Source: Acidobacteriota bacterium (GTDB taxonomy: Bacteria; Acidobacteriota; Blastocatellia; Pyrinomonadales; Pyrinomonadaceae). From it: a stretch of DNA of 64,000 nucleotides. The translations under genes were made by a program, and so were the position numbers. The stretch's first letter is position 1. Every line of letters begins with the position of its first letter. The stretch spans positions 248,001 through 312,000 of the forward strand of contig CP065003.1 in the NCBI GenBank assembly GCA_016700175.1, read 5' to 3'. This document shows, in pieces, positions 1 to 8,748 of this stretch. The notes beneath the pieces are model-generated. The model made no database searches, was not told the origin of the DNA, and saw only the letters and a list, made by a program, of their open reading frames with translations.

Positions 1-1201
1 GCTCGACCCTCCTGAGAAACACGTACGCTTGATGAAGCCGGGTGAACTCCTTCTCACTGAGAAGACCTCTGTCGGCAAGTCTCGAGAGGCTGATCAGCGT
101 GTGCGGCGCCCTCAGCCATCTGTCTTCGGAGCCGTACGCAAGTTGAAGCGCCTGGGCGATGAACTCGATCTCGCGTATCCCGCCGACTCCCAGCTTCACG
201 TCGAATCCGGAACGGCGGATCTTCTCCAGATCGATCTTCTGTTTCGATCGAAGGACATTTTCGAGCGCGTTCTCCACGGTCTCTTCGGCGGAAAAGACGT
301 AAGGTTCAATGGCTTTGTAGAAGTCCTGAAAGAGACCGCCGTCGCCGGCGGCGTTCCGGCTTCTGATCAGGACCTGCTTTTCCCAGAGCTGGGCCGAATC
401 GCGGTAGTACGACTTCGCCTCTTGAAGCGACACCGCAAGGGAGCCGACGCGGCCATGAGGCCTGAGCCGGTGATCGACGCGGTAAGCGCCGCCTTCACCG
501 GTCGGATCGCTGACCAGTTTCGACACGGACTCCGCAAGTTTTACGAAGTACTGCTTGTTCGACACCTTTCCCTTCGCTCCCTGTCCGGATGTCGTACCGT
601 CGCTTGAGTAGACGAACAGCAGATCGATGTCCGACGAATAATTGAGCTCTTTCGATCCGAGCTTGCCGAGTGCGATAACGCAGAACTCCGCCCGGGCGGA
701 CTTTCCGTGCCCGTCGATCTGGAGCGGCATTCCGAATCGGTTGTCGAGTTCCTGTCTGGAGACCTGCAGGGCGTATTCGAGGATCGCGTCGGCAAGGTTC
801 GAGATCTCCTCCGTAAGCTCCGCGATAGTTCCAAGTCCGCGTATGTCTTTCAGAAATATCCTGATCAGCTCGCGTCTTCGGAAGCGCGAAAGCATTACGG
901 CGGGAGGGATCTGTGTGTGGGTCAGAGCGAAGCGAGCAAGCGATTCGAGGAGTTCGTCCTTCTCCCGCACCTTCTGGTCTCGCCGTTCGCGGCCGAGCCA
1001 CCTGATGTACTCCGGATTTTGTAGGACCGTGGAGGCGAGAAGGGGACTGTACGACGCAACGCTCAGAAGGTCCGAGAAAAGGCTCTTGTCTTTCGCAAGC
1101 CGCCTGGCTTCGGAGGGATGCCTTTGCGAGAACTCGGCGATGAACCTTTCGGCGCTGGCGGGGTCCGGAAGGTCTCTTGTGAGGGGCTCGATATTCTCCA
1201 T
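1..1201 (-). CDS. glnE: Bifunctional glutamine synthetase adenylyltransferase/deadenylase, N-terminal part
   Basis: Partial gene: the reading frame is open from an ATG at 1201-1199 to the window edge, giving about 400 N-terminal residues of a family usually near 950. GlnE adds AMP to, or removes it from, glutamine synthetase according to nitrogen status. The nucleotidyltransferase signature is visible as GKLGSKELNYSSDIDLLFVY, with the metal-binding SDIDL, at about residues 190-210. Near the edge the frame still reads as family sequence (AYVFLRRVE). The start codon faces that of the pseudouridine synthase with only 19 bp between, so the promoters must overlap the divergent genes. Family assignment is firm; the C-terminal half cannot be seen. 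Confidence 0.9.
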   Translation of the reverse strand, partial: MENIEPLTRDLPDPASAERFIAEFSQRHPSEARRLAKDKSLFSDLLSVASYSPLLASTVLQNPEYIRWLGRERRDQKVREKDELLESLARFALTHTQIPPAVMLSRFRRRELIRIFLKDIRGLGTIAELTEEISNLADAILEYALQVSRQELDNRFGMPLQIDGHGKSARAEFCVIALGKLGSKELNYSSDIDLLFVYSSDGTTSGQGAKGKVSNKQYFVKLAESVSKLVSDPTGEGGAYRVDHRLRPHGRVGSLAVSLQEAKSYYRDSAQLWEKQVLIRSRNAAGDGGLFQDFYKAIEPYVFSAEETVENALENVLRSKQKIDLEKIRRSGFDVKLGVGGIREIEFIAQALQLAYGSEDRWLRAPHTLISLSRLADRGLLSEKEFTRLHQAYVFLRRVE

Positions 1202-1220
1202 TTTGGTCGGGGTCGCTTAA

Positions 1221-2129
1221 ATGATAAACCTTTACCTTCAAATGGCAAGACACCAGTTTCAGGTCGATTCAAGGTTCCATCGGCGGCGGCTCGACGAGCT
1301 CCTTTTCGACCGCTTTCGCTCGCTCAGCAAGGCGTATCTCCGCGCGGTGGTCAAAGAAGGCGGATGCGACGTGAACGGGTTTGAAGCGAACTCGGGTGAG
1401 ATCGTGAAGAAGGGCGATTTCGTCGAGATCGAGATCGACGAATCGAGGGAGACCGGGATGGTCCCCGAAGAGATCCCTCTGGATGTCCTGTACGAAGACT
1501 CGGAGTTGCTCGTCGTGAACAAGCCGGCGGGATTGCTCGTTCACCCCACGAACTACGAAAGGAACGGCACGATGCTCAACGCGATGACTTTCTACCTTAA
1601 CCGCGAACGACCGGAAGTATCCGTATTCATCCGTCCGCACCTCATCCACCGGCTCGACCGGGAAACGTCCGGCGTGCTTATCGCGGCGAAGGACCAGAGG
1701 TCGTCCAGGATACTGAGCTCTCATTTCAAACGGGGGCATTTCAGAAAGGAGTACATCGCCGCCGTCGAAGGCTCGGTCGACGATGAAGAGGGCGAAATAG
1801 ACCTTCCGGTCGGCAGGAATGCGGAGCTCAAGAAGTGGGAGGTTCAAAAAGAAGGGAAGCCGTCCGTGACGCGGTACAAGGTTCTGAAAAGAGGCGAGAA
1901 TTCGACGCTTCTCGAGCTGGTGGCAGTGACGGGCAGGACAAATCAGATCAGGATCCATCTGGCGGCGATCGGCCACCCTATAATCGGAGACGAACTGTAC
2001 GGCGGAAGGGAATTCCGCCGCATGTGCCTTCACGCGTCGAGGACCGAGTTCTGGCATCCGAACGGATCGCGGAGGCTTTCGATCGATTGCCGCCCGGACT
2101 TTATCGACGATAACGACCTTCTGAACTGA
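1221..2129 (+). CDS. RluA-family 23S rRNA pseudouridine synthase (RluD/RluC-like)
   Basis: The protein (302 aa) converts specific uridines in rRNA to pseudouridine. An S4 RNA-binding domain occupies about residues 15-75 and is followed by the catalytic domain. The signature HRLDRETSG lies at residues 143-151, with catalytic Asp146, and a later RTNQIRIHLAAIGHPIIGD block is also typical of RluA/C/D. ATG at 1221 is used here. Another ATG at 1242 (MARHQF) would remove seven residues without touching the S4 domain, and neither start has a good ribosome binding site. Which rRNA position is modified cannot be told from sequence. Confidence 0.92.
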   Translation: MINLYLQMARHQFQVDSRFHRRRLDELLFDRFRSLSKAYLRAVVKEGGCDVNGFEANSGEIVKKGDFVEIEIDESRETGMVPEEIPLDVLYEDSELLVVNKPAGLLVHPTNYERNGTMLNAMTFYLNRERPEVSVFIRPHLIHRLDRETSGVLIAAKDQRSSRILSSHFKRGHFRKEYIAAVEGSVDDEEGEIDLPVGRNAELKKWEVQKEGKPSVTRYKVLKRGENSTLLELVAVTGRTNQIRIHLAAIGHPIIGDELYGGREFRRMCLHASRTEFWHPNGSRRLSIDCRPDFIDDNDLLN

Positions 2130-2135
2130 ATAGCG

Positions 2136-2957
2136 CTACTTCGAGGGGACCTCCGCGATGATCCTCAAAGGTCCGCCGCTTCCGTTCTTGATCTTCATCG
2201 GCAGCGCGATGATCCGGAATCCCTTCTCCGGCAGCCTGTCGAGATTCGCGACGTTCTCGAATGCCGGGACGTCGTTCGTCATCAACGCCACGTGGCTTTC
2301 GAATGTCTCGGATTTCCCCCGGTCTATGCTCGCCGTGTCGATCCCGACCGCGTTGATCTTTCTGTTCTCGACAAGCCACTTCGCTGCAGCGGGATCGAGA
2401 CCCGGAAAACTGAGCTTCTTGACCGCTTCTTCGCCGCGTTCCGCGGTGCCCAGGTATTTTTCTGCGTCGGGGTAGAACTTGCCGAATCCGGTCTGAAGAA
2501 GGAGGATCGCCCCGTCGGGTATTCTTCCATTCCGCTTCTCCCAATTTTCGAGATCAGCGACGCTGACCAGATAGTCCCGGTCGCTTCCCGCCTTCGAAGA
2601 GATGTCAACCTTGAACCCGGCGCCGATCAGTTTCTCCAGAGGGATCTCATTTACCCGAAGCTTCCCTTCGGCGAAATGGACCGGTGAATCGATGTGAGTG
2701 CCTCCGTGCTCTGCCCCCGCGTAGTTGTACGCGGAATAGAAGAAGCCGTTGGGATTCTGGCCTTCGAAGACCTTCTCGTGTTTGAAGGTCTCCGCCGTGA
2801 CCCAATAGACGGTGTTCTCGTCGAACGGATAGGTCAGATCGACGATCTCGGTAGCCGCAGGGGCGGCGGGCTCTGCGGTCTCGTTCGAAGGCTGCGCGGC
2901 CCCGCCTCCGCAGGCGGAAAGCAGTAGGGCGAGTAAGGATAGAGTTGTCAGTCTCAT
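2136..2957 (-). CDS. Cyclase-family (kynurenine formamidase-like) lipoprotein
   Basis: The protein (273 aa) belongs to the putative cyclase/formamidase family, metal-dependent amide or ester hydrolases. The key motif HGGTHIDSPVHF carries the metal-binding His and Asp residues. The N-terminus (MRLTTLSLLALLLSACGGG) is a lipoprotein signal with lipobox LSAC, so the enzyme is probably anchored in the envelope, whereas most bacterial kynurenine formamidases are cytoplasmic. The ATG at 2957 was chosen because it begins the signal peptide and follows AAAGGA. The gene converges on the pseudouridine synthase with 6 bp between stop codons. The substrate is unknown. Confidence 0.85.
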   Translation of the reverse strand: MRLTTLSLLALLLSACGGGAAQPSNETAEPAAPAATEIVDLTYPFDENTVYWVTAETFKHEKVFEGQNPNGFFYSAYNYAGAEHGGTHIDSPVHFAEGKLRVNEIPLEKLIGAGFKVDISSKAGSDRDYLVSVADLENWEKRNGRIPDGAILLLQTGFGKFYPDAEKYLGTAERGEEAVKKLSFPGLDPAAAKWLVENRKINAVGIDTASIDRGKSETFESHVALMTNDVPAFENVANLDRLPEKGFRIIALPMKIKNGSGGPLRIIAEVPSK

Positions 2958-3029
2958 ATGACGTTCCTTTCTTAGAGGCACCTTTTAAGTACGGTCGATA
3001 GCTAACGAGGTCTAAGCAATGTCGCCTAC

Positions 3030-3200
3030 AGAACATCTTCCGCGGCTACGCCGCCGGGATTTGCGGAAAGGATTGCCTTTCCGATTGCGTGTGCCAGGAA
3101 TTCACAGGGCCTCAGCCCGCATGACCTATTTCTCTAGCGACCGAGGTAGGCCAAGAGCCTTTCCGCACACACCGGCGGCGGAGTTGCTCAAGGACTAATG
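3030..3200. repeat. Degenerate palindromic (REP-like) element
   Basis: This gap between two minus-strand genes has no convincing reading frame. It contains palindromic blocks such as GCGGAAAGGATTGCCTTTCC, plus segments near GGGCCTCAGCCC and GCACACACCGGCGGCG. The same order of blocks, better preserved, recurs at 20541-20670, so this is probably a decayed copy of the same dispersed element. Confidence 0.5.
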
Positions 3201-3228
3201 TGCCGCGAAAGGAGAACGTGAGGAGAAT

Positions 3229-3888
3229 TCATTTACTCTCCAGACAGGGCTTGTCCGCGGCCTTCTCGGCCAGCTTTCTCGCTTCCACGTTCGCGTTCGG
3301 GATCGGCTTGACGATGTCCGTGACGCAGACCCTTTCCTCGGTGATCTTCGAGACTGTCAGATACGAGGCCTCCTTGCCCGTGTTCGGATCTACGGTAGCA
3401 TTGAACCGTATGATCAGCGCGAACGGCTCCTTCTTTCCGCCGGTCTCCCTGAACCGCCATTCCGCCTTGTTTCCGACGTACGAGAATGCCCGGGAAACCA
3501 CGCCGCCGAGATCCAGCTCGTGTTTCTTGCCTGAGGAATCGACCACGTTCACGGTTTGCCTGATGTCGCTTTCGACCACCTCCAGATGGTACCCGAAAGC
3601 TCCGGGGCATTTCTGTCTGGAAAAGTAGCCGTCCATCTCGGACTCGATCGTTTCGCATTTGTCCGGTTCAAGGTCCGAATAAACGGAATCGATCTTCGGT
3701 CCCTCCTGCGCCGGAGTCGGAGTGCCCGTGCCGCCGGATCCATCGGCCGACGTCGCTCCGGAAAGTGCGCCTTCGGGCCTGTCACTTCCGGTTGTCGAGG
3801 CCGAAGAAGCATTGTTCGAGGCCGCGCCCTGGCAGCCCGCAAGAAACGCAAGCGTGGTCGCCGCAAGTAGTGCAGTGGCTGTTCTCAT
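3229..3888 (-). CDS. Hypothetical lipoprotein
   Basis: I do not recognise a family for this 219-residue protein. It starts with a lipoprotein signal peptide (lipobox LAGC near residue 19), then a low-complexity Ser/Thr/Gly/Pro linker of about 45 residues typical of surface-exposed lipoproteins. A globular part containing four Cys that could form disulfides follows. The ATG at 3888 follows AGGTGA and lies 4 bp after the stop of the upstream gene, so the two are probably co-transcribed and translationally coupled. Confidence 0.75.
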   Translation of the reverse strand: MRTATALLAATTLAFLAGCQGAASNNASSASTTGSDRPEGALSGATSADGSGGTGTPTPAQEGPKIDSVYSDLEPDKCETIESEMDGYFSRQKCPGAFGYHLEVVESDIRQTVNVVDSSGKKHELDLGGVVSRAFSYVGNKAEWRFRETGGKKEPFALIIRFNATVDPNTGKEASYLTVSKITEERVCVTDIVKPIPNANVEARKLAEKAADKPCLESK

Positions 3889-3892
3889 ATCG

Positions 3893-4732
3893 TCACCTGA
3901 TCGTAACAATCATTTTCGTCTTCAAATCGCCTTCGCCGAAGTTCCTGATCTCGAACACGAAATCTCCGTCTTCGAGCAGTTCTGCGAGAAGCGTCTTACT
4001 CTCTTCTTCGATTTCGGCCTCGCCCTTTATGAGCCTAAACCGCACATTCTCCAAATCGGCCTTTACCGTGAGCGTCTGTCCTTTCGAAGCGCCGATCACG
4101 AAGCGCCTGATGCCGGGATCATCTCCGAGTTCGATCTCAAGCGTCGCCGAGGACGCGCCTTTTTCAAAGGCTACGCGCGAAGCAGGAAACAGCTCGCGCC
4201 GTTCGGGTTTGCCGATCTCTTCAAGCGAGTTTCCCTTCAGTCTGTACGTTCTTGTAACGACCTCTTCGGGACAGCACGCTCCGCCCATTTCGCCGGGGTC
4301 GCTGGCTTCGACGATCATCTTGCGGTCGACGATCCTGATCTCGCGCAGGCCTCCGTAGGCCCGGTCGCCGCCTTCAAGCGTGACGATCCGCTTCGCCTCT
4401 CCGCCGCGCCACGTAAAAACATATGCCTCGGTGAAATTGCCTGTTCCGCCGGTGTTGCAGACGGAGATCACGACCGCCTCGTCCTTTCCGTCACCGTCGA
4501 GATCGCCGTAAGTGAAACCCGATACGCTGAAGAACCTGCGGTCCGTGTAGCCGTCGACCTCTTTCTCTTCGTAGAACTCGCCGTTCGAAACAGTGATCTT
4601 GTTGCTCGCCTCGGTCTGGCAGAACTCTACCTCGTAAGTGAAGTTGTTGAAGTCGACGCTTCTGATGTCACCCTGAGCGAATGCCGCCAGCGGCGTTAAC
4701 ACTGTGACGACCGCAACCAATACCGGCCTCAT
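3893..4732 (-). CDS. Secreted hypothetical protein with an FG-GAP-like calcium loop
   Basis: The protein (279 aa) begins with a Sec signal peptide (MRPVLVAVVTVLTPLAAFAQ). A segment near residue 70 (YGDLDGDGKDEAVVIS) has the DxDxDG calcium loop typical of FG-GAP/VCBS blades. The C-terminal 90 residues form a beta-rich region resembling pre-peptidase or protease-inhibitor-type domains. The frame is open further upstream, but the ATG at 4732 gives a proper signal peptide and overlaps the stop of the terC-like gene in an ATGA arrangement, so it is taken as the start. Function unknown. Confidence 0.75.
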   Translation of the reverse strand: MRPVLVAVVTVLTPLAAFAQGDIRSVDFNNFTYEVEFCQTEASNKITVSNGEFYEEKEVDGYTDRRFFSVSGFTYGDLDGDGKDEAVVISVCNTGGTGNFTEAYVFTWRGGEAKRIVTLEGGDRAYGGLREIRIVDRKMIVEASDPGEMGGACCPEEVVTRTYRLKGNSLEEIGKPERRELFPASRVAFEKGASSATLEIELGDDPGIRRFVIGASKGQTLTVKADLENVRFRLIKGEAEIEEESKTLLAELLEDGDFVFEIRNFGEGDLKTKMIVTIR

Positions 4733-5499
4733 GCGCTTGCTCCTTCCTGTTCCAGAATGTGCTTCTCGTGCGTGGCATCGTGAAGTTCGACGGGCTTTCC
4801 GCGGCCGCGGATCCTCATATTCAGGAACTCGACGAACACCGAGAACGCCATCGCAAAGTAAATGTAACCCTTGGGAATGTGCTGATGAAGTCCTTCCGTG
4901 ACGAGCGTGAACCCGATCAGGAGCAGGAACGCGAGCGCCAGCATCTTGATCGTCGGATGCCTTCCGACGAAGTTGGAGATCGGGTTCGCGAACAGCATCA
5001 TCGCCGCGATCGCTACGACCACCGCCGCGATCATTATCCAGATGTTGTCGACCATCCCGATAGCCGTGATCACCGAATCGAGCGAGAAAACGATATCCAG
5101 GAGGGTGATCTGGACTATCACGCTCGCAAACGAAGAATAGACCTTCTTCGCGGTGTGACCCTCCTCGCCTTCGAGCGAGCCGTGTATCTCGTGTGTGCTC
5201 TTGGCTATAAGGAACAGGCCGCCGCCTATCAGGATAATGTCCCGCCCGGACACAGCCCATTCGAATACCTCGAACAGAGGCGCCGTAAGTCCCATGACCC
5301 ACGTCAACGAAAAGAGCAGAATGATGCGCATCACAAGCGCCAGGCTCAGCCCCACGAACCTGGCTTTCGGCCTTTGTTCAGCCGGAAGTTTGTCCGAGAG
5401 GATCGATATGAAGATGATGTTGTCGATCCCGAGGACGAGCTCGAGAACGGCAAGAGTGACAAATGCTATCCAGATCTGGGGGTCGAGAAAGATTTCCAT
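4729..5499 (-). CDS. TerC family integral membrane protein
   Basis: This 256-residue membrane protein has about seven hydrophobic helices. The two family signatures are visible: LELVLGIDNIIFISIL near the N-terminus and LLDIVFSLDSVITAIGM mid-protein, each with the acidic residue in the membrane thought to bind metal. TerC/Alx relatives are linked to manganese export and to metalation of exported proteins. The stop overlaps the start of the next minus-strand gene by 4 bp, so it heads a small operon with two exported proteins of unknown function. The exact substrate is not known. Confidence 0.9.
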   Translation of the reverse strand: MEIFLDPQIWIAFVTLAVLELVLGIDNIIFISILSDKLPAEQRPKARFVGLSLALVMRIILLFSLTWVMGLTAPLFEVFEWAVSGRDIILIGGGLFLIAKSTHEIHGSLEGEEGHTAKKVYSSFASVIVQITLLDIVFSLDSVITAIGMVDNIWIMIAAVVVAIAAMMLFANPISNFVGRHPTIKMLALAFLLLIGFTLVTEGLHQHIPKGYIYFAMAFSVFVEFLNMRIRGRGKPVELHDATHEKHILEQEGASA

Positions 5500-5544
5500 T
5501 GCTACGAATTGTCTGTGGTGCGGCAGAAGCCGCGGTTATGAAGG

Positions 5545-6327
5545 TTATTTCACTCCAAAGGCCCAGCCGATAGAGATGACCACGTTCCCGGTCTTACTCT
5601 CGCCGTTGGCCGGATCTTTCTGCAGCGTGAGGAGGCCGCGTGAGACTCGAGCGTCGAACAAGAGATAGTTCTTTCCGAATGGGATCTCCACTCCGCCGCC
5701 TCCCGTCAGGCCGAAGTTGTTCTTGTTCAGATCGTCATCAACGTCGGTCACGGCGTCGAACGGGATAGGCGGAAGAGGATCGCCATTCGGCGGTAGAAGG
5801 ACCGGGACCGTGCCGTCGCGGTCCAGGTAGAGCGTGCTCGAGCCTGCCGTCTTCTGCTTTGCCGACAAGAGCCTTCCGTAGAACACGCCTCCGTTAACAT
5901 AGAACCTCGGTTTGTCGCGGTCTCCGAACCGGTACTTTGCGAGCACAGGGATCTCCAGGTAATTGAGTTCCGCCGTGTTGTCGAAATCGGCGTAGTAATA
6001 GTTCCCCGGCGGAAGCGGAGGCAGGCCCGGAAGGTCCTGCGTCACAGGCTGGATGCCATTGCGCTTGCCGCCCTGGCCGGCGAAATTCACTTCAGGCTGG
6101 ATCGAAAACCGCTCGGTGATCCCAAAGTCGACGAAGGCGCCGAAGTTGACGGCGATCCTCGATTTGTAATCGCGGCTCACCTCATTGTCCTCTCCGCCGC
6201 TGAGCTGCGGTATGCTGAGCCCGCCTTTGAAACCCACATAGGTTCCGGCGTCGTCCTGCGCGAACGCCACGGAAGCGGCAAGACAAGACACAAAAGCGAT
6301 CGAGACCATCTTCAAAGTGATGTTCAT
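5545..6327 (-). CDS. Outer-membrane beta-barrel protein (porin/OmpA-barrel type)
   Basis: The protein (260 aa) has a signal peptide ending near SVAFAQ, then alternating amphipathic strands with Gly/aromatic girdles. It finishes with GNVVISIGWAFGVK, typical of a C-terminal barrel strand. It resembles the PorT/OMP_b-brl family. The start is the ATG at 6327, preceded by GGGGAGGAATTG, an excellent ribosome binding site; a TTG one codon upstream is less likely. Its ligand is unknown. Confidence 0.8.
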   Translation of the reverse strand: MNITLKMVSIAFVSCLAASVAFAQDDAGTYVGFKGGLSIPQLSGGEDNEVSRDYKSRIAVNFGAFVDFGITERFSIQPEVNFAGQGGKRNGIQPVTQDLPGLPPLPPGNYYYADFDNTAELNYLEIPVLAKYRFGDRDKPRFYVNGGVFYGRLLSAKQKTAGSSTLYLDRDGTVPVLLPPNGDPLPPIPFDAVTDVDDDLNKNNFGLTGGGGVEIPFGKNYLLFDARVSRGLLTLQKDPANGESKTGNVVISIGWAFGVK

Positions 6328-6413
6328 CAATTCCTCCCCTGGGATTCTGTTCTTGAATTTTCAGTCGATGCCGACGCGCGACAGTCTATCACCGGATCGC
6401 GATTCCGGCGACA

Positions 6414-7706
6414 TCATTCGCCGTTGCGCTCGTAAACCTGCCTGCCCCCTACGAAAGTCGCGACCGCGGCTCCCCTGAACGTCCAGCCGTGATACGGCGT
6501 GTTCCGGGATTTGGACCTTGTTGTCCGGACGTCATAGGTCCACTCCAGGTCCGGATCGATGATCGTGACATCGGCGTGGGCACCCGGAGCAAGCGTCCCG
6601 CGGCCTTCGAGGCCGAAGATCTTCGCGGGATTTGCCGAACAAAGCCGGACAAGCTGTTCAAGTCCGATCACGCCTTTTTCCACCAGTTCGTTGAATGCGA
6701 GTCCGACAGCCGTCTCGAGACCGATGATCCCGAACGGAGCGCGGTCGAACTCCAGCGCCTTTTCGTCGGCGTGATGAGGCGCGTGATCGGTGGCGATCGC
6801 GTCTATGGTCCCGTCGCGTATGCCTTCGATCACGGCCTCGAGATGTTCCTTGCTTCTCAAAGGAGGAGCCATCTTCGTGTTCGTGTCGTAACCCTCGACC
6901 GCCCTGTCGGTGAGCGTGAAGTGATGGGGCGTTACTTCGCAGGTCACGCGGACGCCTTCCGCTTTCGCTCGGCGCACCGCTTCAACGGCTCCCGCAGTCG
7001 ATACGTGCGCGATGTGGATATGAGCCCCGGTTTCACGAGCCAGTAGAATGTCCCGTACGGCGTCGATCTCCTCAGCGAGCGCGGGCATTCCCTTCAACCC
7101 CAGCAGAAGCGAGACCTTGCCTTCGTGCATCACGCCGCCCGAGGAGAGCGACTTGTCCTCGCAATGGTCGATGACGGGAAGCGAATGATCGCGCGCGTAC
7201 TGCATCGCGCGGCGCATCATTCCGGCGGTCGGGACCGGGCGGCCGTCGTCGGAAACCGCGACCGCTCCTGCCGATTTCATCTCGGCCATCTCTGCCAGCT
7301 CGATCCCGTCGGACGATTTTGTGATCGCGCCGATCGGAAAGACGTTCGCGAGCCCGGCGTGCTCCGCCTGCTCGATCATGTACCTCGTGATCGCGGCGTT
7401 GTCGTTGATCGGGTTCGTGTTCGGCATCGGGCAGATGCTCGTCCATCCGCCCGCGACCGCGGCCGCGCATCCGGTCGCGATCGTTTCCTTGTGTTCCTGA
7501 CCCGGTTCGCGCAGATGTACGTGGAGATCGATGAACCCGGGCGCGACAAGATTACCGCCGGCGTCGAAGATCTCGATGTCCTCCGGATCGGGCTCGGATT
7601 GTTTCATCCAAGCCGAAACCCTTCCGTCCTCGATCAGGACGTTCATCCCCGTGTTCTCGTTAGCGGCCGGATCGATCAGGTGGCCGTTCTTGATAAGAAG
7701 TCTCAT
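6414..7706 (-). CDS. pyrC: Dihydroorotase
   Basis: The enzyme (430 aa) catalyses cyclisation of N-carbamoyl-L-aspartate to dihydroorotate in pyrimidine synthesis. Metal-binding DLHVHLREPGQ is at about residues 59-69, and further His residues sit in DHCEDK, HIHIAHVS and ATDHAPHH. Length and motifs fit the class I type that often associates with aspartate transcarbamoylase, and pyrB lies 33 bp upstream on the same strand. The two are probably co-transcribed with pyrR. Confidence 0.95.
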   Translation of the reverse strand: MRLLIKNGHLIDPAANENTGMNVLIEDGRVSAWMKQSEPDPEDIEIFDAGGNLVAPGFIDLHVHLREPGQEHKETIATGCAAAVAGGWTSICPMPNTNPINDNAAITRYMIEQAEHAGLANVFPIGAITKSSDGIELAEMAEMKSAGAVAVSDDGRPVPTAGMMRRAMQYARDHSLPVIDHCEDKSLSSGGVMHEGKVSLLLGLKGMPALAEEIDAVRDILLARETGAHIHIAHVSTAGAVEAVRRAKAEGVRVTCEVTPHHFTLTDRAVEGYDTNTKMAPPLRSKEHLEAVIEGIRDGTIDAIATDHAPHHADEKALEFDRAPFGIIGLETAVGLAFNELVEKGVIGLEQLVRLCSANPAKIFGLEGRGTLAPGAHADVTIIDPDLEWTYDVRTTRSKSRNTPYHGWTFRGAAVATFVGGRQVYERNGE

Positions 7707-7739
7707 TTAAAATGAAAATTGCGAGTCTCGATAAGTGGT

Positions 7740-8693
7740 TTATTCTTCATCGCGCACAGGCCGCCCGCCCGTCGCGAGATAAAGCACCGCCATCCGGACG
7801 GTCACGCCGTATTTGACCTGGTCCAGGATCTGCGAGCGAGCGCTGTCCGCGACTTCGGAGGCGATCTCTATACCGCGGTTCATAGGCCCCGGGTGAAGCA
7901 CGATCGCATCTTCCTTCGCCAGCGCGAGCCTTTCTGAGGTCAAGCCGTAGTGAACCGCGTACTCGCTCAGCGTGGGGAAGAATGCCGAATCCTGCCTCTC
8001 TTTTTGGATCCTGAGTATCATCACGACATCGGTGCCTTCGATGGCTTCCTCGACGCTTTGCGCGACCGCAAGGCCTTCTTCCACAAGCGATTCAAAGTCT
8101 TCGGGCACGAGCGTTCGGGGACCGGCGACGCGCACCGTCGCTCCGAGCTTGGTCAAAAGATGTATGTTCGAACGCGCCACCCTCGAATGAAGGATGTCGC
8201 CGAGGATCGCGACCTTAAGTCCGGCAATTCTCTGTTTGTGTTCGCGGATCGTCATCGCGTCGAGAAGCGCCTGCGTCGGATGCTCGTTCGTCCCGTCGCC
8301 CGCATTCACGATCGCCGCTTTGCTGATTCTCGCCAGTTGGTGAGGCACGCCCGCGCTGGAATGCCTTACGACGATGCAGTCCGGCTGCATCGCGTCGAGA
8401 GTGAGCGCGGTGTCGATCAGGGTTTCGCCCTTTGCGACGCTGGACGTCGAGACGCTTATGTTCACCGCATCGGCGGAAAGCCTTTTCGCGGCGAGTTCGA
8501 AAGAGGTCCTGGTTCGCGTCGAAGCCTCGAAAAACAGGTTGATGATGGTCTTTCCGCGAAGCGCGGGAACCTTTTTGATCTCGCGCGAGGAGATCTCGCG
8601 GAAGCTCTCCGCGGTGTCCAGGATCCCGAGTACCTCTTCGGCTGACAGGTCCTTGATCCCCAAAAGATCGCGTCTGTGAAAGGGCTTTTCCAT
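7740..8693 (-). CDS. pyrB: Aspartate carbamoyltransferase catalytic subunit
   Basis: The protein (317 aa) condenses carbamoyl phosphate with aspartate. The carbamoyl-phosphate loop FFEASTRTRTSFE is present, as are HPTQALLDAMTI and HPGPMNRGIEI. The frame is open back to 8744, but that extension runs through a transcription terminator hairpin, so the ATG at 8693 (MEKPFHRRDLLG) is chosen. It follows pyrR on the same strand and precedes pyrC; no regulatory subunit gene pyrI is seen. Confidence 0.95.
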   Translation of the reverse strand: MEKPFHRRDLLGIKDLSAEEVLGILDTAESFREISSREIKKVPALRGKTIINLFFEASTRTRTSFELAAKRLSADAVNISVSTSSVAKGETLIDTALTLDAMQPDCIVVRHSSAGVPHQLARISKAAIVNAGDGTNEHPTQALLDAMTIREHKQRIAGLKVAILGDILHSRVARSNIHLLTKLGATVRVAGPRTLVPEDFESLVEEGLAVAQSVEEAIEGTDVVMILRIQKERQDSAFFPTLSEYAVHYGLTSERLALAKEDAIVLHPGPMNRGIEIASEVADSARSQILDQVKYGVTVRMAVLYLATGGRPVRDEE

Positions 8694-8715
8694 TCGTTGT
8701 CGCGTTTCCGGATAC

Positions 8716-8741
8716 AAAAAAAGCAAGGCGGCGGCCTTGCT
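8716..8741 (-). terminator. Hairpin terminator/attenuator between pyrR and pyrB
   Basis: On the minus strand, AGCAAGGC (8741-8734), a CGCC loop, and GCCTTGCT (8729-8722) are followed by six T residues (8721-8716), a textbook intrinsic terminator. The stem begins only 7 nt after the pyrR stop codon. Because pyrB and pyrC lie downstream on the same strand, it should set how much pyrR transcription continues into them. Confidence 0.85.
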
Positions 8742-8748
8742 CAATTGC

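Noticed and set aside
4759..5541. Long plus-strand frame opposite the terC-like gene
   Set aside because: It is the mirror of a gene with clear TerC motifs; its composition is charged low-complexity with no start signal.
8716..8744. Longer PyrB starting at 8744
   Set aside because: The added residues are encoded by the terminator hairpin and T tract; PyrB family starts at the ATG at 8693.
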